Below are positions 1 to 7,474 of a stretch of DNA of 37,486 nt, in pieces (position 1 is the first letter of the stretch; each line of letters begins with the position of its first letter). A model generated the notes under the pieces. That model ran no database searches. It was not told where the DNA came from and worked only from the letters and a program-made list of their open reading frames with translations. The DNA lies in assembly GCA_030538425.1 (NCBI GenBank), contig JAUNTZ010000025.1:1-37486 (forward strand). Direction: 5' to 3'. The DNA is from Paracoccus sp. (in: a-proteobacteria). Its GTDB lineage: Bacteria; Pseudomonadota; Alphaproteobacteria; Rhodobacterales; Rhodobacteraceae. The translations under genes were made by a program, and so were the position numbers.

Positions 1-655
1 CGATGCGGATATCGGTGGCGGGGATGTCGATATCGACCTCGGCGGCTTCGGGCAGAACCGCGACGGTCGCGGCCGAGGTATGGATGCGCCCGCCCGATTC
101 GGTTTCCGGCACGCGCTGCACCCGGTGGACGCCGGATTCGTATTTGAGCCGGGCGAACACCCCCTCGCCCTCAATCCGGGCGACGGCCTCACGAACGCCG
201 CCGAGTTCAGTCTGGGAGAGGTCGAGGATCTGGAACTGCCAGCCCTGCGATTCCGCGAAACGCTGATACATGCGCAAGAGATCGCCCGCGAACAAAGCGG
301 CTTCCTCGCCGCCGGTGCCGGGGCGGATCTCGACAATCGCGGGGCGCGCATCGGCGGCATCGCGCGGCAACAGCGCCAGCCGCAGCGCCTGTTCAAGCGC
401 GGGCATCTCATCGCGCAGGCGGTTGATCTCATCCTGGGCCAGTTCGCGCATATCGGCATCGTCCAGCATCGCCCGCGCCTCATCCAGATCGGCCTGCGCG
501 CGGTGCCAGGCTGCGATTTGCGCGGCAACGGGTTTCAGTTCGGCATATTCGCGGCTGATCGCGGCGATTTCGTCGGGGCTTGGCCCGGCATTGAGCCGCG
601 CTTCGAGAAACTCAAAGCGTTGGCTGATCTGGGCAAGGCGGTCTGCGGGCAACAT
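1..655 (-). CDS. prfA: Peptide chain release factor 1, 5' part
   Basis: Release factor that recognises UAA and UAG in the ribosomal A site and triggers peptidyl-tRNA hydrolysis. The minus-strand frame begins [20 protein letters not shown], typical of RF1 N-termini, and runs off the left edge after about 218 residues. The conserved stretch [20 protein letters not shown] is present. The stop-codon-reading tripeptide is seen as P-E-T in [16 protein letters not shown]1 proteins carry a PxT here, RF2 an SPF. The catalytic GGQ loop should lie just beyond the window edge and is not seen. The ATG at 653-655 is the only plausible start; the Shine-Dalgarno match is weak. The gene is divergent from the small ORFs that follow. 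Confidence 0.94.
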   Translation of the reverse strand, partial: MLPADRLAQISQRFEFLEARLNAGPSPDEIAAISREYAELKPVAAQIAAWHRAQADLDEARAMLDDADMRELAQDEINRLRDEMPALEQALRLALLPRDAADARPAIVEIRPGTGGEEAALFAGDLLRMYQRFAESQGWQFQILDLSQTELGGVREAVARIEGEGVFARLKYESGVHRVQRVPETESGGRIHTSAATVAVLPEAAEVDIDIPATDIRI

Positions 656-786
656 TCCCGCGATGTGCCGCAGCGCGCGGCGCAGGTCAAGCGGAGGGCA
701 TCGGCGGGCGCCACATCAGCGGGGCATTACATCAGCGCGGTTAACCGGGGGGTAACGGATGGCGATGTAGAAGGACTTGCTGAGAA

Positions 787-808
787 GGGGGCGGAATGAC
801 CCGCCCCC
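787..808. other. GC-rich 8-bp hairpin before a small ORF
   Basis: GGGGGCGG (787-794) pairs perfectly with CCGCCCCC (801-808) around a 6-nt loop. No T-run follows. It ends ten bases before the Shine-Dalgarno AAGGAG (818-823) of the 26-codon ORF, so it may be a leader structure for that ORF, or part of the prfA upstream region on the other strand. Confidence 0.4.
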
Positions 809-831
809 GAGCAGCAAAAGGAGAGAAAGGC

Positions 832-912
832 ATGCAAATACAAACCTTTGCCTTTATCCTTCAGCTTATCGTGGCGGTGATGTTGCTGGCCAACATCATT
901 CATCATTGGTAG
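832..912 (+). CDS. Predicted 26-aa single-pass membrane micro-protein
   Basis: Not a family I recognise. The frame has 26 codons from ATG 832 to TAG 910-912. An AAGGAG Shine-Dalgarno at 818-823 sits 8 bases before the ATG, better than for most genes here. The product starts MQIQTF, continues with about 18 almost entirely hydrophobic residues (FILQLIVAVMLLANII) and ends HHW. It has no charged residue apart from the two histidines, so it should span the inner membrane once with a very short periplasmic or cytoplasmic tail. A terminator-like hairpin follows at 922-947, which would make it a single-gene transcript. A similar micro-protein lies 82 bases downstream. Coding status is inferred from the ribosome-binding site and hydrophobicity only. 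Confidence 0.5.
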   Translation: MQIQTFAFILQLIVAVMLLANIIHHW

Positions 913-921
913 ACTGAAGGC

Positions 922-956
922 GTTGGTGCTGTTCACGCAGCGCCAACCTCTCCTTT
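922..956 (+). terminator. Probable terminator after the 26-aa ORF
   Basis: GTTGGTGCTG (922-931) pairs with CAGCGCCAAC (938-947), 10 bp with one G-T wobble, around a 6-nt loop. A pyrimidine-rich CTCTCCTTT follows directly. It separates the two micro-ORFs. Confidence 0.5.
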
Positions 957-994
957 AGATATAGCGCCGCATGGCCCTTCACTCAAGGATTAGC

Positions 995-1096
995 ATGGTT
1001 AACAAGACAGAATCCCGCAAGCTTGCCGCAGCCTCGATCATCCTGTCGCTCGTGACGATTGCGCTGATGGCGATCAATTTCGGCTGGTTTGGCTAG
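995..1096 (+). CDS. Predicted 33-aa single-pass membrane micro-protein
   Basis: Family not recognised. The frame has 33 codons from ATG 995 to TAG 1094-1096, with AAGGA at 985-989 placed 5 bases before the ATG. The product has a basic, soluble N-terminus (MVNKTESRKLA), then one hydrophobic segment (SIILSLVTIALMAI) and ends NFGWFG. The basic N-terminus predicts a cytoplasmic N-terminus by the positive-inside rule. It sits between another micro-ORF and the FNR-type site for the cytochrome c peroxidase gene. A link to a respiratory or oxidase complex is possible, since several such complexes carry single-helix accessory subunits of this size, but nothing in the sequence shows it. Confidence 0.5.
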   Translation: MVNKTESRKLAAASIILSLVTIALMAINFGWFG

Positions 1097-1151
1097 ACCC
1101 GCCGGTCGTTCCGACCACCCGCAGGCGCCAGACGCGCCCGCATGCCCCGTG

Positions 1152-1165
1152 TTGATCTGGATCAT
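1152..1165 (+). promoter_or_regulatory. FNR/FnrP-type binding site before ccp
   Basis: TTGATCTGGATCAT matches the FNR consensus TTGAT-N4-ATCAA at nine of ten defined positions. Its centre is about 74 bases before the GTG start of the peroxidase gene, which places a class-II promoter start near 1200. Oxygen-dependent control of cytochrome c peroxidase by FnrP is established in Paracoccus denitrificans. That this site does the same here is inference. Confidence 0.65.
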
Positions 1166-1231
1166 GGCGCGACCGTCAGGTGGTCACGATAGTCCAGCTG
1201 CGCGCGACACGAACAGAGAAAGGAACGACAG

Positions 1232-2317
1232 GTGAAACCTTCCGCCTATCTATTCGCTGCCGCCCTTGGTGCTGCGGCCATGCCCGCCATGGCGCAGGAC
1301 GCGCTTGATATCGAGACCTTGCGCGAACATGCGCTTGAACTGTTCGAGCCGATCCCGCTTGAACCCCAACCCCTGGTCAAGTCCGAGGTCTCGGATGAAC
1401 CGATCGCGCTGACCGCCGAACGCATCGACCTTGGCCGCAAGCTGTTCTTTGATCCGCGCATGTCGGCCTCACAGCTGATTTCGTGCCAGACCTGCCATAA
1501 TGCGGGGCTGGCCGGGGTGGATCAGCTGCCGGTCTCGGTCGGGCATGGCTGGCAAACCGGGCCGCGCAACGCGCCGACCACGCTGAACTCGGTGTTCAAC
1601 GCCGCGCAGTTCTGGGACGGTCGCGCCGCCGACCTGGCCGAACAGGCGATGGGTCCGCTGCAAGCCTCGGTCGAGATGAACAACACGCCCGAGCGGCTGA
1701 TCGAGACCATCGCCTCGATGCCGCAATATGTGGATATGTTCCAGGCCGCCTTCCCCGGTGAGAATGACCCTGTCAGCTTTGACAATTTCGCTCTGGCCAT
1801 CGAACAGTTCGAGGCCACGCTGATCACCCCCAACGCGGCATTCGATCTGTTCCTCAAGGGCGATGATGACGCGATGAGCGAACAGGAATTGCGCGGGCTG
1901 GCGGCCTTCATGGATGCGGGCTGCGCGGCATGTCATAACGGCATCAATCTGGGTGGGCAGGAATATTTCGCCTTTGGCGTGATCGCGCGTCCGGGCGCCG
2001 AGATCCTGCCCGAAGGCGACACGGGCCGGTTTGAGGTCACCCAGACCGCCAGCGATGAATATGTGTTCCGCGCCTCGCCCTTGCGCAATATCGCGCTGAC
2101 CGCGCCCTATTTCCACTCGGGCGCCGTCTGGGATCTGAAAGAGGCGGTGCAGATCATGTCCTCGTCCCAGCTTGGCAGCGAGCTGACCGCCGATGAGGCG
2201 ACCGATATCGTGGCCTTCCTGCACACGCTGACCGGGGATCAGCCGATTGTCGAACATCCGATCCTGCCCGAACGCGGCCCCGATACGCCGCATCCGGTGC
2301 TGATGATCGCGCAGTAA
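1232..2317 (+). CDS. ccp: Periplasmic di-heme cytochrome c peroxidase
   Basis: Reduces hydrogen peroxide to water in the periplasm using electrons from cytochrome c or a cupredoxin. The 361-residue product has a signal peptide (cleavage after MPAMA, about residue 21). It has two c-type heme sites, CQTCH (Cys85, Cys88, His89) for the N-terminal heme and CAACH (Cys231, Cys234, His235) for the C-terminal heme. Other family signatures are LGRKLFFDPRMS, FWDGRA and LRNIALTAPYFHSG. The start is GTG at 1232, supported by AAAGGA a few bases upstream. An FNR-type box at 1152-1165 suggests low-oxygen induction. Length and domain order are normal for the CcpA/MauG superfamily; the two full heme sites and the overall fit favour peroxidase over MauG. 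Confidence 0.93.
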   Translation: MKPSAYLFAAALGAAAMPAMAQDALDIETLREHALELFEPIPLEPQPLVKSEVSDEPIALTAERIDLGRKLFFDPRMSASQLISCQTCHNAGLAGVDQLPVSVGHGWQTGPRNAPTTLNSVFNAAQFWDGRAADLAEQAMGPLQASVEMNNTPERLIETIASMPQYVDMFQAAFPGENDPVSFDNFALAIEQFEATLITPNAAFDLFLKGDDDAMSEQELRGLAAFMDAGCAACHNGINLGGQEYFAFGVIARPGAEILPEGDTGRFEVTQTASDEYVFRASPLRNIALTAPYFHSGAVWDLKEAVQIMSSSQLGSELTADEATDIVAFLHTLTGDQPIVEHPILPERGPDTPHPVLMIAQ

Positions 2318-2324
2318 CGACATC

Positions 2325-2356
2325 GCCATGGCCGGGCATCACGCCCCGGCCATGGC
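2325..2356. terminator. Perfect 12-bp hairpin after ccp
   Basis: GCCATGGCCGGG (2325-2336) and CCCGGCCATGGC (2345-2356) are perfect complements around an 8-nt loop, starting 7 bases after the ccp stop. There is no T-run, so termination would be weak or Rho-assisted; mRNA 3'-end protection is an alternative. Confidence 0.5.
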
Positions 2357-2370
2357 ATCCGCGAATCGCC

Positions 2371-2398
2371 TTGCATCCGGCGCATTTGCCGCTATAAA
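2371..2398 (+). promoter_or_regulatory. Sigma-70 type promoter of the rpsF operon
   Basis: TTGCAT (2371-2376) and TATAAA (2393-2398) are separated by 16 bp. Transcription would begin near 2405, immediately before the structured leader. Confidence 0.6.
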
Positions 2399-2405
2399 GC
2401 CACAT

Positions 2406-2456
2406 CCTTCCGCAATTTGCGAAACCGGCAGGCCCCTCGTGGCGGGGTGCGGAAGG
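2406..2456 (+). promoter_or_regulatory. rpsF leader hairpin, candidate S6:S18 autoregulatory element
   Basis: CCTTCCGCA (2406-2414) pairs perfectly with TGCGGAAGG (2448-2456), enclosing a G/C-rich inner stem (CCCC with GGGG) and an unpaired side containing ACCGG. rpsF leaders in many bacteria carry a structure bound by the S6:S18 heterodimer. Position and shape fit that role, but the exact conserved bulge was not verified. Confidence 0.5.
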
Positions 2457-2500
2457 TCTGTCCCGCCGTTGAAGCCGCCTTGAACATGATAGGATCTCTC

Positions 2501-2866
2501 ATGCCGCTTTATGAGCATGTGCTGATCGCCCGTCAGGACCTGTCGAACGCGCAGGCCGAAGGGCTGGTCGAACATTTTTCCACCGTTCTCGCCGATAATG
2601 GCGGCAAGGTGGTCAATTCGGAATATTGGGGTGTGCGCACCCTCGCCTACAAGATCAACAAGAACCGCAAGGCCCATTACGCTTTCCTGCGTTCGGACGC
2701 CCCGTCCGAAGCCGTGCAGGAGATGGAGCGTCTGGCCCGTCTGCATGACGACGTGATGCGCGTCATGACCGTCAAGGTCGATGAGCATGAGGAAGGCCCC
2801 TCGGTGCAGATGCAGAAACGCGAAGAGCGTGGCGAGCGCCGCGAGCGTCGCGACCGCGACAATTGA
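2501..2866 (+). CDS. rpsF: 30S ribosomal protein S6
   Basis: Small-subunit protein that pairs with S18 on the 16S rRNA platform. The 121-residue product begins MPLYEHVLIARQDLSNAQAE and has the S6 signature WGVRTLAYKINKNRKAHYAF. It ends in a charged tail rich in Arg and Glu (REERGERRERRDRDN), usual for alphaproteobacterial S6. ATG 2501 is chosen because the S6 fold begins there and AGGAT precedes it by a suitable distance; the same frame is open further upstream, but that part lies within the leader hairpin. First gene of rpsF-rpsR-rplI. Confidence 0.97.
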   Translation: MPLYEHVLIARQDLSNAQAEGLVEHFSTVLADNGGKVVNSEYWGVRTLAYKINKNRKAHYAFLRSDAPSEAVQEMERLARLHDDVMRVMTVKVDEHEEGPSVQMQKREERGERRERRDRDN

Positions 2867-2883
2867 TCTGAAGGACAAGAATA

Positions 2884-3111
2884 ATGGCAAACAAACCGTT
2901 TTTCCGCCGTCGCAAGGTCTGCCCGTTCTCGGGTGAGAACGCGCCGAAAATCGACTATAAGGACACGCGCCTGCTGCAGCGTTACATCTCGGAACGCGGC
3001 AAGATCGTGCCGTCGCGCATCACCGCCGTTTCGGCCAAGAAACAACGCGAACTCGCTCGCGCCATCAAGCGCGCGCGCTTCCTCGCGCTGCTTCCCTACG
3101 CCGTGAAATAA
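2884..3111 (+). CDS. rpsR: 30S ribosomal protein S18
   Basis: Small-subunit protein, partner of S6. The 75-residue product has the expected N-terminus [20 protein letters not shown] and core [26 protein letters not shown] precedes the ATG. The cysteine in KVCPF is a single residue, not a full zinc site. It lies 17 bases after rpsF and 12 before rplI, clearly one transcript. Confidence 0.98.
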   Translation: MANKPFFRRRKVCPFSGENAPKIDYKDTRLLQRYISERGKIVPSRITAVSAKKQRELARAIKRARFLALLPYAVK

Positions 3112-3123
3112 GGGGACACCACG

Positions 3124-3711
3124 ATGCAAGTCATTCTGTTGGAACGTGTGGCCAAGCTTGGCCAGATGGGCGAAGTGGTCAAGGTCAAGGAAGGTTACGC
3201 GCGTAACTTCCTGCTGCCGCAAGGCAAGGCGCTGCGTGCGTCGGACGCCAATATCAAGGCGTTTGAGGCCCAGAAAGCCCAGCTTGAGGCCCGTAACCTT
3301 GAAACCCGCGATGAGGCCGCCAAACTGGCCGACAAGCTGAACGGCGAAACCTTCGTCATCATCCGCTCGGCCTCGGATGCCGGTGCGCTCTATGGCTCGG
3401 TCACGCCGCGCGATGCCGCCGATGCCGCGACTGAGGCGGGCTTCTCGGTTGATCGCAAACAGATCATTCTGGGCGCGCCGATCAAGGAACTGGGTCTGCA
3501 TAATGTGCAGGTCGTCCTGCACCCTGAGGTTGAGGCTGAGATCGTGCTGAACGTCGCCCGTTCTACTGAAGAGGCCGAGCTGCAAGCCTCGGGCAAGTCG
3601 ATCCAGGATCTGGCCGCTGAGGAAGAGGCCGCCGCCGAGTTCGAGATCGCCGAGCTGTTCGACGATCTGGGCTCTGCCGGTCGCGATGAGGACGGCGAAG
3701 CCGAAGCCTGA
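3124..3711 (+). CDS. rplI: 50S ribosomal protein L9
   Basis: Large-subunit protein at the base of the L1 stalk. The N-terminal RNA-binding domain ([20 protein letters not shown], then [16 protein letters not shown]) is followed by the connecting helix and the C-terminal domain ([17 protein letters not shown]). At 195 residues it is about 45 longer than the E. coli protein because of an acidic, Glu/Asp-rich C-terminal extension, a trait I associate with Rhodobacterales L9. AAGGGGACACC precedes the ATG. A strong intrinsic terminator follows. Confidence 0.97.
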   Translation: MQVILLERVAKLGQMGEVVKVKEGYARNFLLPQGKALRASDANIKAFEAQKAQLEARNLETRDEAAKLADKLNGETFVIIRSASDAGALYGSVTPRDAADAATEAGFSVDRKQIILGAPIKELGLHNVQVVLHPEVEAEIVLNVARSTEEAELQASGKSIQDLAAEEEAAAEFEIAELFDDLGSAGRDEDGEAEA

Positions 3712-3735
3712 TCGCAAAGCCGATCCGAAAATCAG

Positions 3736-3761
3736 AACCGCGCCTTCGGGCGCGGTTTTTT
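3736..3761 (+). terminator. Intrinsic terminator of rpsF-rpsR-rplI
   Basis: AACCGCGCC (3736-3744), TTCG tetraloop, GGCGCGGTT (3749-3757), then a run of T to 3761. Confidence 0.92.
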
Positions 3762-3770
3762 CATGCGGGT

Positions 3771-3800
3771 TTCTTCTGTGCCTAAATACTCCGGCGACGG
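3771..3800 (+). repeat. Diverged copy of the AAATATCCC extragenic repeat
   Basis: TTCTTCTGTGCCTAAATACT followed by CCGGCG resembles the better-preserved copies at 17963-18026 and 31951-32020. The downstream G/C hairpins are not clearly present, so this is a partial or decayed copy. Confidence 0.35.
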
Positions 3801-3931
3801 ACGCGCGGCGGATGGGGCAACGCCGCCTTGCGCCCCCGAACTGACCGCCAAAGGGTTAGCCTTTTCAAATCCCGGGAACAATCGTCCGGCGCATGTGTTG
3901 TCTTGCAAATCTCTGAACAGATGGACAGATC

Positions 3932-4705
3932 ATGACCCGTTTTGCCGATGTTGACAGCGACACCCCTCACGGCCCGCGCCGCGTGCCTCAGGGCCATATC
4001 GCCACCCGTGACCGTCTGGAATCGCGCGCCGTGCCGCCCAGTGGTGAGGTTGATGCCGAAGGCCGCCGCGCGCCCGCGCCTTCTATGACGACCAAGGTGA
4101 TGCTGATCGGCGGCGCAAGCGTCGCGGCGGTCGCGCTGACCGCAGGCACCCTGCTGGCCGGTCGCAAGATCATCGAGGCCATTGGCGGCAGCGATGAGGA
4201 CGACAAGCCCGCCCGCCGCGGGTCTGGTCGCCGCGACCACGCCCCCTTCATGCCGCCGGTGCGTGAGGCCCGCGCCCATGCGCCGCGCTTTGCCGCGATG
4301 GATGCTGATGAGCGCGCCGAGATGCGCGAACGGGCCGAGGCCCGCGCCCGCGCGGAACGCCGCCGCGTGGCTGAGCTGCGCGCCCGCGCCGCTCGCGGTC
4401 GCGACAACGGCAATATGATCAACAACATTTCCGACAGCGCCGAGCGTTTCACCGGCAGCATTGGCGGGCTGATGGCCTCGCTGACCTCGGCTGTGGGTGG
4501 GTTCCGCTCAGTCGCCGGTCAGGCGGGCGGGCTCTTGTCCGAGTTCAGCAACGCCGCCGATACCGTGCGGTCCATTCTTGGCGGCGGGTCGGAGGCCGCC
4601 CCCTCGCGCCCCTTTCGCGGAACGGATCGCGCCGATACTGGCCGCCGCCACGCGGCTGACGGGCAAGAAGCGGATGGTGACGACCGCCGCGCGCATCGTC
4701 TCTGA
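3932..4705 (+). CDS. Unknown membrane-anchored protein, possibly frameshifted at its 3' end
   Basis: No family recognised. The 257-residue frame has a hydrophilic N-terminus of about 50 residues, one hydrophobic segment (VMLIGGASVAAVALTAGTLL, about 57-76), and an Arg/Ala/Glu-rich helical region around 115-155 that may form a coiled coil. A Gly/Ser/Ala-rich segment follows (FTGSIGGLMASLTSAVGG and FSNAADTVRSILGG). The last 35 residues (from about RPFRGTDRAD) look like out-of-frame translation: Arg/Asp/His-rich, with poor G/C at third positions. Over the same bases the +1 frame reads IAPILAAATRLTGKKRM with strong third-position G/C. Either the gene is frameshifted near 4610 or the downstream YihY frame starts earlier than called. 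ATG 4085, just before the hydrophobic segment, is an alternative start. Confidence 0.6.
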   Translation: MTRFADVDSDTPHGPRRVPQGHIATRDRLESRAVPPSGEVDAEGRRAPAPSMTTKVMLIGGASVAAVALTAGTLLAGRKIIEAIGGSDEDDKPARRGSGRRDHAPFMPPVREARAHAPRFAAMDADERAEMRERAEARARAERRRVAELRARAARGRDNGNMINNISDSAERFTGSIGGLMASLTSAVGGFRSVAGQAGGLLSEFSNAADTVRSILGGGSEAAPSRPFRGTDRADTGRRHAADGQEADGDDRRAHRL

Positions 4706-4730
4706 CCGGGTCCGCATGACTTCGCAGACG

Positions 4731-5846
4731 ATGAGTGACGACAAGCCCCTGCCCCGCGCCGCCTCGGTGCAAGACGCGCTGTTCGCGCCCTTGCCCGACG
4801 AGGTGCGCAGGCGTTACGGGATCGGCGAATATGCCCCCGATCCCGAGCCTGAAAAGGCCGCCGAGACATCCGCCAACCCTCCCGCGCGTGATGCGGCGCC
4901 CCATGGCGGGCGGCGCATCCCGACCGGCGACGGCGCGGATGAATTGCCCGCGCCGCGCGCCGATGCGCCGAAGAACTCTTGGGGGATGCGGTTCTCCGAC
5001 TGGAAACAGGTCGGCAAGCGCACCTTTCGCGCAATCAGCGAGGACCGCGTGACCTCGGTCGCGGGGGGCGTGACGTTCTTTGGCATCCTCGCGCTGTTCC
5101 CGGCCATCACCGCTTTCGTCTCGATCTACGGCTATTTTGCCGACCCCGCGACCATCGCGCGCCATCTGGAGATGCTGGGCGCGTTCATCCCCGAGGGCGG
5201 GCTGGAGATCATCCGCTCGCAGGTCGAATCGATTGCCTCGGCCCCGAAATCGGCTTTGTCCATCGCGGGTCTGGTCGCACTTGGCGCGGCCTTGTGGTCG
5301 GCGAATGGCGGCATGAAAGCGCTGATCGACGCGCTGAATATCGCCTGGTTCAAGCGGGAAACGCGGGGCTTCGTGCGGCTCAATCTGGTCGCGCTGACGC
5401 TCACGCTTGGCGCTATCGGCATGATCATCGCGATGCTGGGCGTGATCGCGGTCATTCCGGCGGTGATCGCCTGGGTGCCGATGCCCGACAGCGTGGCCAC
5501 GCTGATCGAATGGGTCCGCTGGCCGCTGATGTTCGGGGTGCTGATCGTGGCACTTGCCGCGCTTTATCGGTGGGGTCCGAACAAGGATGATACCAAGCTT
5601 GCCTTCCTGACGCCGGGCGCGGTTCTGGCCGGTATCGGGCTTGTTGTGGCGAGCTACGGCTTTTCGTTCTATGCCTCGAATTTCGCGGATTACAACGCGA
5701 CTTATGGCTCGATCGGGGCGGCGATTGCGCTGATGATGTGGCTGTGGATCGCGTCCATCGTGGTTCTGGTCGGGGCCGAGCTGAACTCAGCAGCGGATCA
5801 ACAGCTTCGCGCGCTGCATGGCCTGCCGCCGCGCGACCCTGAATGA
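4731..5846 (+). CDS. yihY: YihY/BrkB (virulence factor BrkB) family inner-membrane protein
   Basis: Polytopic inner-membrane protein of the YihY/BrkB family, whose biochemical role is not settled; old names linking it to RNase BN are obsolete. The called frame gives 371 residues. About 85 hydrophilic N-terminal residues are followed by the family core starting FSDWKQVGKRTFRAISEDRV, then VAGGVTFFGILALFPAITAF (first helix), ALWSANGGMKALIDALNIAW, YRWGPN, and the final pair of helices around NATYGSIGAAIALMMWLWIA and GAELNSAADQQ. About six helices are expected. ATG 4731 is chosen as the likely start (ATG 4716 is an alternative), but the frame stays open upstream and looks coding from about 4612. 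It overlaps the next gene by ATGA, so the two are translationally coupled. Confidence 0.88.
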   Translation: MSDDKPLPRAASVQDALFAPLPDEVRRRYGIGEYAPDPEPEKAAETSANPPARDAAPHGGRRIPTGDGADELPAPRADAPKNSWGMRFSDWKQVGKRTFRAISEDRVTSVAGGVTFFGILALFPAITAFVSIYGYFADPATIARHLEMLGAFIPEGGLEIIRSQVESIASAPKSALSIAGLVALGAALWSANGGMKALIDALNIAWFKRETRGFVRLNLVALTLTLGAIGMIIAMLGVIAVIPAVIAWVPMPDSVATLIEWVRWPLMFGVLIVALAALYRWGPNKDDTKLAFLTPGAVLAGIGLVVASYGFSFYASNFADYNATYGSIGAAIALMMWLWIASIVVLVGAELNSAADQQLRALHGLPPRDPE

Positions 5847-7387
5847 CCAGGATCCTGACGCCCGAGCAGATGCGCGAGGTTGAGCGCGCCGCGATGTCTC
5901 GCGGCGCGCTGACCGCTTTGCAGCTGATGGAGAATGCGGGGCAAGCGGTGGTTGACGCGATGGCCGCGAAATGGCCGCATTATGAAGCGCAGATGGATCA
6001 GCGCGCGCCCTCGGCGCTTGTGCTCTGCGGGCCGGGGAAGAATGGCGGCGACGGTTTTGTCATTGCGCGGCTGTTGGCGGGGCGCGGCTGGCGGGTCGAG
6101 GTGCTTCTGTGGGGTGATGCCGACAAGCTGCCCCCTGAAGCGCGCCTGAATTACACGCGTTGGGCAGAGATGGGCGCGGTCGGGCCGCTTGATCCTGCCG
6201 GGCATCACCTTGATTGCGACGTGATGATCGACGCGCTGTTCGGCACCGGCCTGACCCGCCCGCTTGACCGCCGGTTCGAGGGCTTGCTGAGCGATATTTA
6301 TGACGCACGGGGCGGGCCAGATCCGGGCCTTTGCCATATTGTTGCCGTCGATATTCCAAGCTGGCTCAGCGCCGAGACCGGGCGCGTCATGCTTCATCGC
6401 GACGAACTGGCGCCGCAGGTCGATCTGACCGTAACCTTCCATGCCGCGAAGACGGGGCATTATCTTGCCGACGGGCCGGATTTTTGCGGTGATCTGGTGG
6501 TCGCGCCGATCGGGCTTGCCGCCGATGGCCCTGAATTTTCCGATCCGGTCGAGCTTGTGCAGCTGTCCCGCGCGCGGCTGCATAAAGATCAAGGCCACAA
6601 ATACAGCCACGGCCATGCGCTGATCCTGACAGGTCACGCGGGCCATGGTGGTGCTGCGCGGCTGGCGGCCCGGGCCGCGCTGCGGGTCGGGGCGGGCGCG
6701 GTGACGATGGGCTGCCCGCACGTAGCACTGCGAGAGCTGGCCGCGCCCCCTGACGCGCTGATGCGGCGGGTGATCGAAAGCGCCGCTGATCTGGCCGACG
6801 CTCTCAACGATCAGCGCATCAACGCGCTCTGCCTTGGCCCCGGCATGGGGGTCGAGCGCGCCGCCGATCTGTTGCCGGTGGCGCTGCAAAGCAGGCGGGC
6901 GGTGGTGCTGGATGCTGATGCGCTGAGTGCCCTTGCCGCCGATGGCGCGCTGTTCAGCATGATCCATGATCGCTGCGTGCTGACGCCGCATGAGGGTGAG
7001 TTCGGGCGGCTTTTCCCCGACCTCGCCGACCGGCTGAACCCGGCATTCCACCCCGACGGGGCCTCGAAACTAGCGCTTGTGCAGGAAGCGTCAGCCCGCT
7101 GCGGCGCCACCGTTTTGCTCAAGGGGCCTGATACGGTCATTGCCGCGCCGGGCCAGCCATCGCGGATCAATTCCGCGCCGGATGTGCCATGGCTCGCCAC
7201 CGCAGGCGCGGGCGATGTTCTGTCGGGGATCATTACCGGCCTTCTCGCGCGCAGAAACCGGCCCGCTGACGCCGCAGGCTGGGGTGCCGCCCTTCACGCC
7301 GCCTCGGCCCGCGCCTTCGGCCCGGGGCTGATCGCGGATGACCTGCCCGAGCTTATTCCGACGGTGCTGCGCGAGATCGGCGCCTGA
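5843..7387 (+). CDS. nnr: Bifunctional NAD(P)HX epimerase / ADP-dependent dehydratase
   Basis: Repairs hydrated NADH and NADPH. The N-terminal YjeF_N epimerase interconverts R and S forms and the C-terminal ribokinase-fold domain dehydrates S-NAD(P)HX using ADP. At 514 residues both domains are full length. The epimerase shows LTPEQMREVERAAM, GPGKNGGDGFVIAR (63-76) and VDIPSWLSAETG (169-180). The dehydratase shows HKYSHGHALILTGHAGHGGAA, LTPHEGEF, LLKGPDTVI and the anion-hole/catalytic AGAGDVLSG (Asp458). Two epimerase motifs deviate from the usual GPGNNGGDG and VDIPSGLDADTG: Lys for Asn, Trp for Gly and Ser for Asp. Activity of the epimerase half may therefore differ. The ATG overlaps the YihY stop. 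Confidence 0.95.
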   Translation: MTRILTPEQMREVERAAMSRGALTALQLMENAGQAVVDAMAAKWPHYEAQMDQRAPSALVLCGPGKNGGDGFVIARLLAGRGWRVEVLLWGDADKLPPEARLNYTRWAEMGAVGPLDPAGHHLDCDVMIDALFGTGLTRPLDRRFEGLLSDIYDARGGPDPGLCHIVAVDIPSWLSAETGRVMLHRDELAPQVDLTVTFHAAKTGHYLADGPDFCGDLVVAPIGLAADGPEFSDPVELVQLSRARLHKDQGHKYSHGHALILTGHAGHGGAARLAARAALRVGAGAVTMGCPHVALRELAAPPDALMRRVIESAADLADALNDQRINALCLGPGMGVERAADLLPVALQSRRAVVLDADALSALAADGALFSMIHDRCVLTPHEGEFGRLFPDLADRLNPAFHPDGASKLALVQEASARCGATVLLKGPDTVIAAPGQPSRINSAPDVPWLATAGAGDVLSGIITGLLARRNRPADAAGWGAALHAASARAFGPGLIADDLPELIPTVLREIGA

Positions 7388-7474
7388 CGCGCTTTTCCTC
7401 TCGCACCTGCCGCGCGGCTTTGCTAGAACGGCGCGGATTTAGGGGGCGTGGCCTTGTGCCGCGCCTTGGGCAAT

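Noticed and set aside
80-799. Long plus-strand open frame opposite prfA
   Set aside because: It is the shadow of the release factor gene; the minus-strand translation matches RF1 throughout, while the plus-strand frame matches no family and has no ribosome-binding site.
1469-2329. 286-codon minus-strand frame over ccp
   Set aside because: Antisense shadow in high-GC DNA; the plus strand carries both heme motifs, a signal peptide and an FNR-type box.
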